Positions 60,382-64,000 of a stretch of 64,000 nt of DNA are shown piece by piece. The notes beneath the pieces were generated by a model. The model saw nothing but the letters and a program-made list of their open reading frames with translations. It had not been told where the DNA came from and made no database searches. Positions within the stretch are counted from its first letter, which is position 1; each line of letters starts with the position of its first letter. The DNA lies in the NCBI RefSeq assembly GCF_018531195.1, contig NZ_JAHDYS010000016.1, positions 28,472 through 92,471 on the forward strand, in the 5' to 3' direction. Source of the DNA: Pelotalea chapellei (GTDB lineage: Bacteria > Desulfobacterota > Desulfuromonadia > Geobacterales > Pseudopelobacteraceae). The position numbers and the translations under genes are program-made.

Positions 60382-62319
60382 ATGGCAAAAAATGTTGCAA
60401 CCAAAGTGCTCGAAAGTCATCTGGCAGAGGGAGAGCTTATTCCAGGTAAAGAAATATCCCTCACCATTGATCACACCCTTTTGCAGGATGCTACCGGAAC
60501 GATGGCGATGTTGGAATTCATCGCAATGGGGCTTCCCAGGGTCAAAGTTGATCTGGCGGCCCAGTACATTGATCATAACCTGCTGCAGACAGATTATAAA
60601 AATGCTGATGATCATGCATTCCTGACTTCGGCAGCAATGAAATTCGGCATTCATCTTTCCAAGCCAGGCAATGGTGTTTCACATCAAGTACACCTGGAGC
60701 GTTTTGGAGTTCCGGGCAAAACCTTGCTTGGTGCGGATTCGCACACTCCCACAGCAGCGGGGCTTTCCATGCTGGCTATCGGGGCGGGTGGCCTTGACGT
60801 GGCTCTTGCCATGGCGGGACATTCATTCAGCCTGCCATGTCCAAAAATTATGGGGGTGAAACTGACGGGAAAACTCCCGGAATGGGTTTCCGGCAAGGAT
60901 GTGATTCTTGAAATGCTGCGGCGCCATACGGTCAAGGGTGGGGTAGGCAAGATAATTGAGTACTACGGTCCAGGAGTCGCAACCCTTTCCGTCACCGATC
61001 GGGCAACTATCGGAAATATGGGAGCAGAGCTTGGAGCGACTTCTTCGATTTTTCCATCTGATGAGCGGACCCGGGAGTTTCTTGTTTCCCAAGGGCGTGG
61101 TGAGTGCTGGTCACCTTTGGTTGCCGATGAAGGGGCTTTGTACGACGAGTACGACGAAATAGATCTTTCCTCCTTACAGCCTTTGATTGCCTGCCCCTCA
61201 TCGCCTGATAACGTAGTTCCGGTAGCGGATGTTGCAGGGGTGAAAGTTGACCAGGTGCTGGTAGGAAGTTCCGTTAATTCTTCTTTTCGCGATCTGATGA
61301 CTGTTTGTCGAGTATTGGAAGGTCAACGAGTCGCCCCTGGTGTCTCGTTCCATATAAACCCGGGAAGTCGACAAGTATTGGAAAATGTGGCGGATCAGGG
61401 GGGGATAGTTTCTCTGCTGATGGCCGGAGCAATTATCCATCAGTCAGGCTGCCTGGGTTGCATAGGCATGGGGCAGGCTCCAGGAACAAATCAGATATCA
61501 TTGCGCACGTTCCCTCGCAATTTTCCTGGGCGCAGTGGGACAAAGGATGACAAAGTCTATCTATGTTCCCCTGAAACTGCTGCTGCTGCGGGTATACATG
61601 GTGTCATTACCGATCCGCGACGTCTAGGTGACATAAAATCCTATCCTGCGGTACAGAATCCGGAAAGATACCTGCTTGATGATTCCGGAATCATCTATCC
61701 TTTGGAGGAAACTGATAATATAGAAATTATTACAGGTCCCAATATTGTTTCGTTTCCAGATTTTGAACCACTTCCGGATAACCTGTCGGTGAAAGTAGTA
61801 AGTGTGCTTGGTGATAACATAACTACTGATCACATCATGCCGGCCGGCAATAAGGTGCTGCCGTTACGCAGCAACATACCGGCAATTAGTGAACATGTAT
61901 TTGAACAGATTGATCCCGATTTTCCTGCACGAGCTCGTGGATTTGGAAATGGTGCGATTATAGCTGGAGAAAATTATGGTCAGGGATCTTCCCGCGAGCA
62001 TGCCGCCATTGCTCCGCGTTATCTTGGAATCCGTGTGAAGATTGCCAAGAGTTTTGCAAGAATTCATAAAGCGAATCTTGTTAACTTCGGAATTCTGCCA
62101 TTGGTTTTTAAAGATTCGGCTGATTATGGACGTTTTCAGGCAGGAGAGGATTTTTCTATTCCTGATGTACGTAAACAGATCAAAAGCGGATTGTCAGAGC
62201 TTCGTGTTTTTGTTGGAGGCGTTGAAATTATTACCTTGCTTGATGTGTCCGATCGGCAGCGTCAGGAGCTATTGGCTGGCGGTACCTTAAATTTTGTGAA
62301 AAGCGGTTCAAAACCATAG
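60382..62319 (+). CDS. Aconitate hydratase, Aquifex type
   Basis: 645 residues from the ATG at 60382 with GGAGG upstream. Iron-sulfur cysteines are seen in HQSGCLGCIGMGQAPG (about 354-369), along with GADSHTPTAAGLSMLAIGAGGLDVALAMAGHSF (about 112-144) and the C-terminal swivel domain with ENYGQGSSREHAAIAPRYLG. The short length and order match the Aquifex-type aconitase subgroup rather than AcnA or AcnB. It interconverts citrate and isocitrate. It sits between lpd and pyk in one orientation. Confidence 0.9.
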   Translation: MAKNVATKVLESHLAEGELIPGKEISLTIDHTLLQDATGTMAMLEFIAMGLPRVKVDLAAQYIDHNLLQTDYKNADDHAFLTSAAMKFGIHLSKPGNGVSHQVHLERFGVPGKTLLGADSHTPTAAGLSMLAIGAGGLDVALAMAGHSFSLPCPKIMGVKLTGKLPEWVSGKDVILEMLRRHTVKGGVGKIIEYYGPGVATLSVTDRATIGNMGAELGATSSIFPSDERTREFLVSQGRGECWSPLVADEGALYDEYDEIDLSSLQPLIACPSSPDNVVPVADVAGVKVDQVLVGSSVNSSFRDLMTVCRVLEGQRVAPGVSFHINPGSRQVLENVADQGGIVSLLMAGAIIHQSGCLGCIGMGQAPGTNQISLRTFPRNFPGRSGTKDDKVYLCSPETAAAAGIHGVITDPRRLGDIKSYPAVQNPERYLLDDSGIIYPLEETDNIEIITGPNIVSFPDFEPLPDNLSVKVVSVLGDNITTDHIMPAGNKVLPLRSNIPAISEHVFEQIDPDFPARARGFGNGAIIAGENYGQGSSREHAAIAPRYLGIRVKIAKSFARIHKANLVNFGILPLVFKDSADYGRFQAGEDFSIPDVRKQIKSGLSELRVFVGGVEIITLLDVSDRQRQELLAGGTLNFVKSGSKP

Positions 62320-62331
62320 TAAGGAGCAGCA

Positions 62332-63774
62332 ATGTTAAAAGAAGTCCGCAAGACAAAAATCGTAGCAACTCTTGGTCCGGTTAGTTCTTCATCAAAAATG
62401 CTTCAGAAGCTTATCCTGGCAGGTGCTGATATTTTTAGATTGAATTTTTCTCACGGGGAAAACAGTGAAAAAAAGGAATTGATTGATCGTATACGAGAAG
62501 TTTCGGCGCGTATGGGACGGGACGTGGGGATCCTTGCTGACCTGCAGGGGCCTAAAATTCGAACCGGCAAGATGAAAGACAATGTGATGCCTCTTTTGAA
62601 AGGTCAAGAGGTTACCATTACAACTGCCAATATCCTGGGCGAAAAGGGAATAATACCTACTATCTATAAAGAATTACCGCGGGATGTACGTCCCGGTAGC
62701 AGAATTCTTTTGGATGATGGTTTGCTGGAACTTAAAGTTTTATCTGTAAAGGGAGAAGAAGTTTTATGCCAGGTAGTTACGGGTGGTGAGCTGAAAAACA
62801 ATAAGGGTATCAATCTTCCAGGAGTGAAAGTCTCTGCTCCCTCTCTGACAGATAAGGACCGTAAGGACCTTGATTTTTGTCTTGGCGAATCTATTGATTT
62901 TATAGCACTTTCATTTGTGCGGACTGCCGAAGATGTGGAGGAGTTGAAGCGACTGATTTCAGCTAGTGGCCGGCAGATCCCGATTATCGCCAAAATTGAA
63001 AAGCCGGAAGCTATGCGTAACTTCGCTAAAATTCTCAAGGCTGCCGATGCAATTATGGTCGCTCGTGGGGATTTGGGAGTAGAGGTCCAGGCAGAGAAGG
63101 TGCCTGTTTTTCAGAAAAAAATCATTGAAGCCTGTAATCAGGCAGGTAAGCCTGTAATTACTGCAACGCAAATGCTCGACTCAATGATCAAAAATCCGAG
63201 GCCAACTCGAGCAGAAACCTCTGATGTCGCCAATGCGATTATTGACGGCACTGATGCAGTAATGCTTTCCGGTGAAACAGCCAGCGGCGACTATCCGCTA
63301 CAAGCAGTTGAAACAATGGCTAAGGTGGCAGTTGATATTGAGCAAAGTGGCTTCATGCGTCGTCCGGTGCATGGGCCCGATCTTTCCAGGGGTATTTCCC
63401 GGGCTGTAGCTGAATCCGCTTGTAGTGCGGCCGCTGGGCTCAATGCAAAAGCTATTGTTGTATTTACCCAGTCCGGCCGTACAGCCGGGCTTATCTCTTA
63501 TTTCCGGCCAACCATTCCTATTATTGCTTTCACAAACTGTGCTGAAATTCGCAGGCGAGTATCCCTGTTCTGGGGGGTCCGCTGTACAGAAATAGGAATA
63601 ATGGAAAATACTGATCAGCAAATATTTGAAGTAGAGAAAATATTACTCTCTTCCGGCTTCCGCAAAGAAGACCTTATAGTAATAACAATGGGCACGCCCA
63701 TTGAGACCCGAGGGTCTACCAACCTGATGAAAGTCCATTCTCTGGGCTCTCATGGTTTTTACGAAATTTTCTAA
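62332..63774 (+). CDS. pyk: Pyruvate kinase
   Basis: 480 residues. TKIVATLGPVSSS (start), NFSHGENSEKKELIDRIRE, ADLQGPKIRTG, IAKIEKPEAMRNF (catalytic Lys and Glu), MVARGDLGVEV and TATQMLDSMIKNPRPTRAETSDVANAIIDGTDAVMLSGETASGDYP are all canonical. The C-terminal allosteric domain (VVFTQSGRTAGLISYFRP) is present. It makes pyruvate and ATP from phosphoenolpyruvate. AAGGAG is before the ATG; 12 bases separate it from aconitase. Confidence 0.97.
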   Translation: MLKEVRKTKIVATLGPVSSSSKMLQKLILAGADIFRLNFSHGENSEKKELIDRIREVSARMGRDVGILADLQGPKIRTGKMKDNVMPLLKGQEVTITTANILGEKGIIPTIYKELPRDVRPGSRILLDDGLLELKVLSVKGEEVLCQVVTGGELKNNKGINLPGVKVSAPSLTDKDRKDLDFCLGESIDFIALSFVRTAEDVEELKRLISASGRQIPIIAKIEKPEAMRNFAKILKAADAIMVARGDLGVEVQAEKVPVFQKKIIEACNQAGKPVITATQMLDSMIKNPRPTRAETSDVANAIIDGTDAVMLSGETASGDYPLQAVETMAKVAVDIEQSGFMRRPVHGPDLSRGISRAVAESACSAAAGLNAKAIVVFTQSGRTAGLISYFRPTIPIIAFTNCAEIRRRVSLFWGVRCTEIGIMENTDQQIFEVEKILLSSGFRKEDLIVITMGTPIETRGSTNLMKVHSLGSHGFYEIF

Positions 63775-63828
63775 ATTCCTGAAAAAGGTGGATTTTTAAA
63801 AAAGGTTTCTTTTGAACAATCTTTTTCT

Positions 63829-63857
63829 TTGACAGGGGCACAATGTCGTGTTAGAAA
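63829..63857 (+). promoter_or_regulatory. First tandem promoter at the right edge
   Basis: TTGACA (63829-63834), 17-base spacer, TAGAAA (63852-63857). It lies downstream of pyk and reads towards the window end. Confidence 0.55.
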
Positions 63858-63869
63858 CTGAGTCCCTTT

Positions 63870-63922
63870 TGAGGAAACCGGTTTTTAGGGGTTTCCTGGG
63901 CAGACAAGAAAATTTGTCTGGT
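63870..63922. other. Two short hairpins between the tandem promoters
   Basis: AGGAAACC / GGTTTCCT (about 63872-63898) and CAGACAA / TTGTCTG (63901-63920) are perfect stems. They could end pyk transcription weakly or shape the leader. Confidence 0.5.
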
Positions 63923-63934
63923 TAAAAAAAGAAG

Positions 63935-63963
63935 TTGACACATTGAGATAGTTTTGTTAGTTT
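63935..63963 (+). promoter_or_regulatory. Second tandem promoter, probable rRNA leader follows
   Basis: TTGACA (63935-63940), 17-base spacer, TAGTTT (63958-63963). The last bases (ctggtctttgaaaaccga) resemble the leader just upstream of 16S rRNA. The rRNA itself is outside the window. Confidence 0.5.
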
Positions 63964-64000
63964 GTTCGTCTTGACTGAGTGTCTGGTCTTTGAAAACCGA

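Overview
The window is bacterial chromosome, most like a member of the Geobacterales (Geobacter/Pelobacter relatives). The reasons are a MacA/CcpA-type dihaem cytochrome c peroxidase, a chemoreceptor fused to haemerythrin, an Aquifex-type aconitase, a GEMM-I riboswitch, HD-GYP and PilZ proteins, PEP-CTERM proteins and a selenocysteine tRNA. This is inferred from gene content; no database search was possible.

Layout. 1-4.1 kb (minus strand): the ribosome/SRP operon ffh-rpsP-khpA-rimM-trmD-SPOUT methyltransferase-rplS, with a visible promoter upstream of ffh. 4.1-8.7 kb: the selenium-linked pair yedF/DUF3343, a small membrane protein, a DUF721 protein, a Cys-cluster protein, the ABC-F ATPase EttA and a ferritin-like protein. 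8.8-11.3 kb: a GEMM-I riboswitch with its own terminator in front of an HD-GYP gene, then a small Cys protein and a YkgJ-like protein. 11.3-16.1 kb: a tripartite efflux operon marR-tolC-emrA-emrB whose promoter spacer holds a perfect palindrome. 16.1-18.5 kb: rimI and pyrK-pyrD.

18.6-21.7 kb is a decayed accessory patch: tRNA-Sec (selC), a frameshifted and truncated integrase, an orphan PEP-CTERM tail, a complete PEP-CTERM protein, a broken metallophosphatase and a small membrane peptide. 21.7-29.3 kb: a PAS histidine kinase next to a frameshifted Cache/HAMP kinase, a PilZ protein, an RRM protein, a FocA-type channel and an alpha-amylase. 29.4-39.1 kb: recC-recB-recD followed by a MntA/HepT nucleotidyltransferase-HEPN pair. 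39.1-40.1 kb has no gene but carries phased direct repeats. 40.1-43.4 kb: an overlapping pair in which a HEAT-repeat protein and an HD-GYP protein share a related N-terminal module.

43.5-49.7 kb (minus strand): a DUF523/DUF1722 protein, recN, nadK and valS. 49.9-53.2 kb: the dihaem peroxidase and the haemerythrin chemoreceptor, both linked to oxygen or peroxide. 53.3-55.3 kb: trpE-trpG. 55.5-63.8 kb: a TPR lipoprotein, a peptide-type solute-binding lipoprotein, lpd, aconitase and pyruvate kinase. The right edge carries two tandem promoters and what looks like the leader of an rRNA operon.

The strongest regulatory theme is cyclic dinucleotide signalling: the riboswitch, two HD-GYP proteins and a PilZ protein, with no GGDEF synthase in the window. 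The most informative accessory stretch is the selC-linked relic island.
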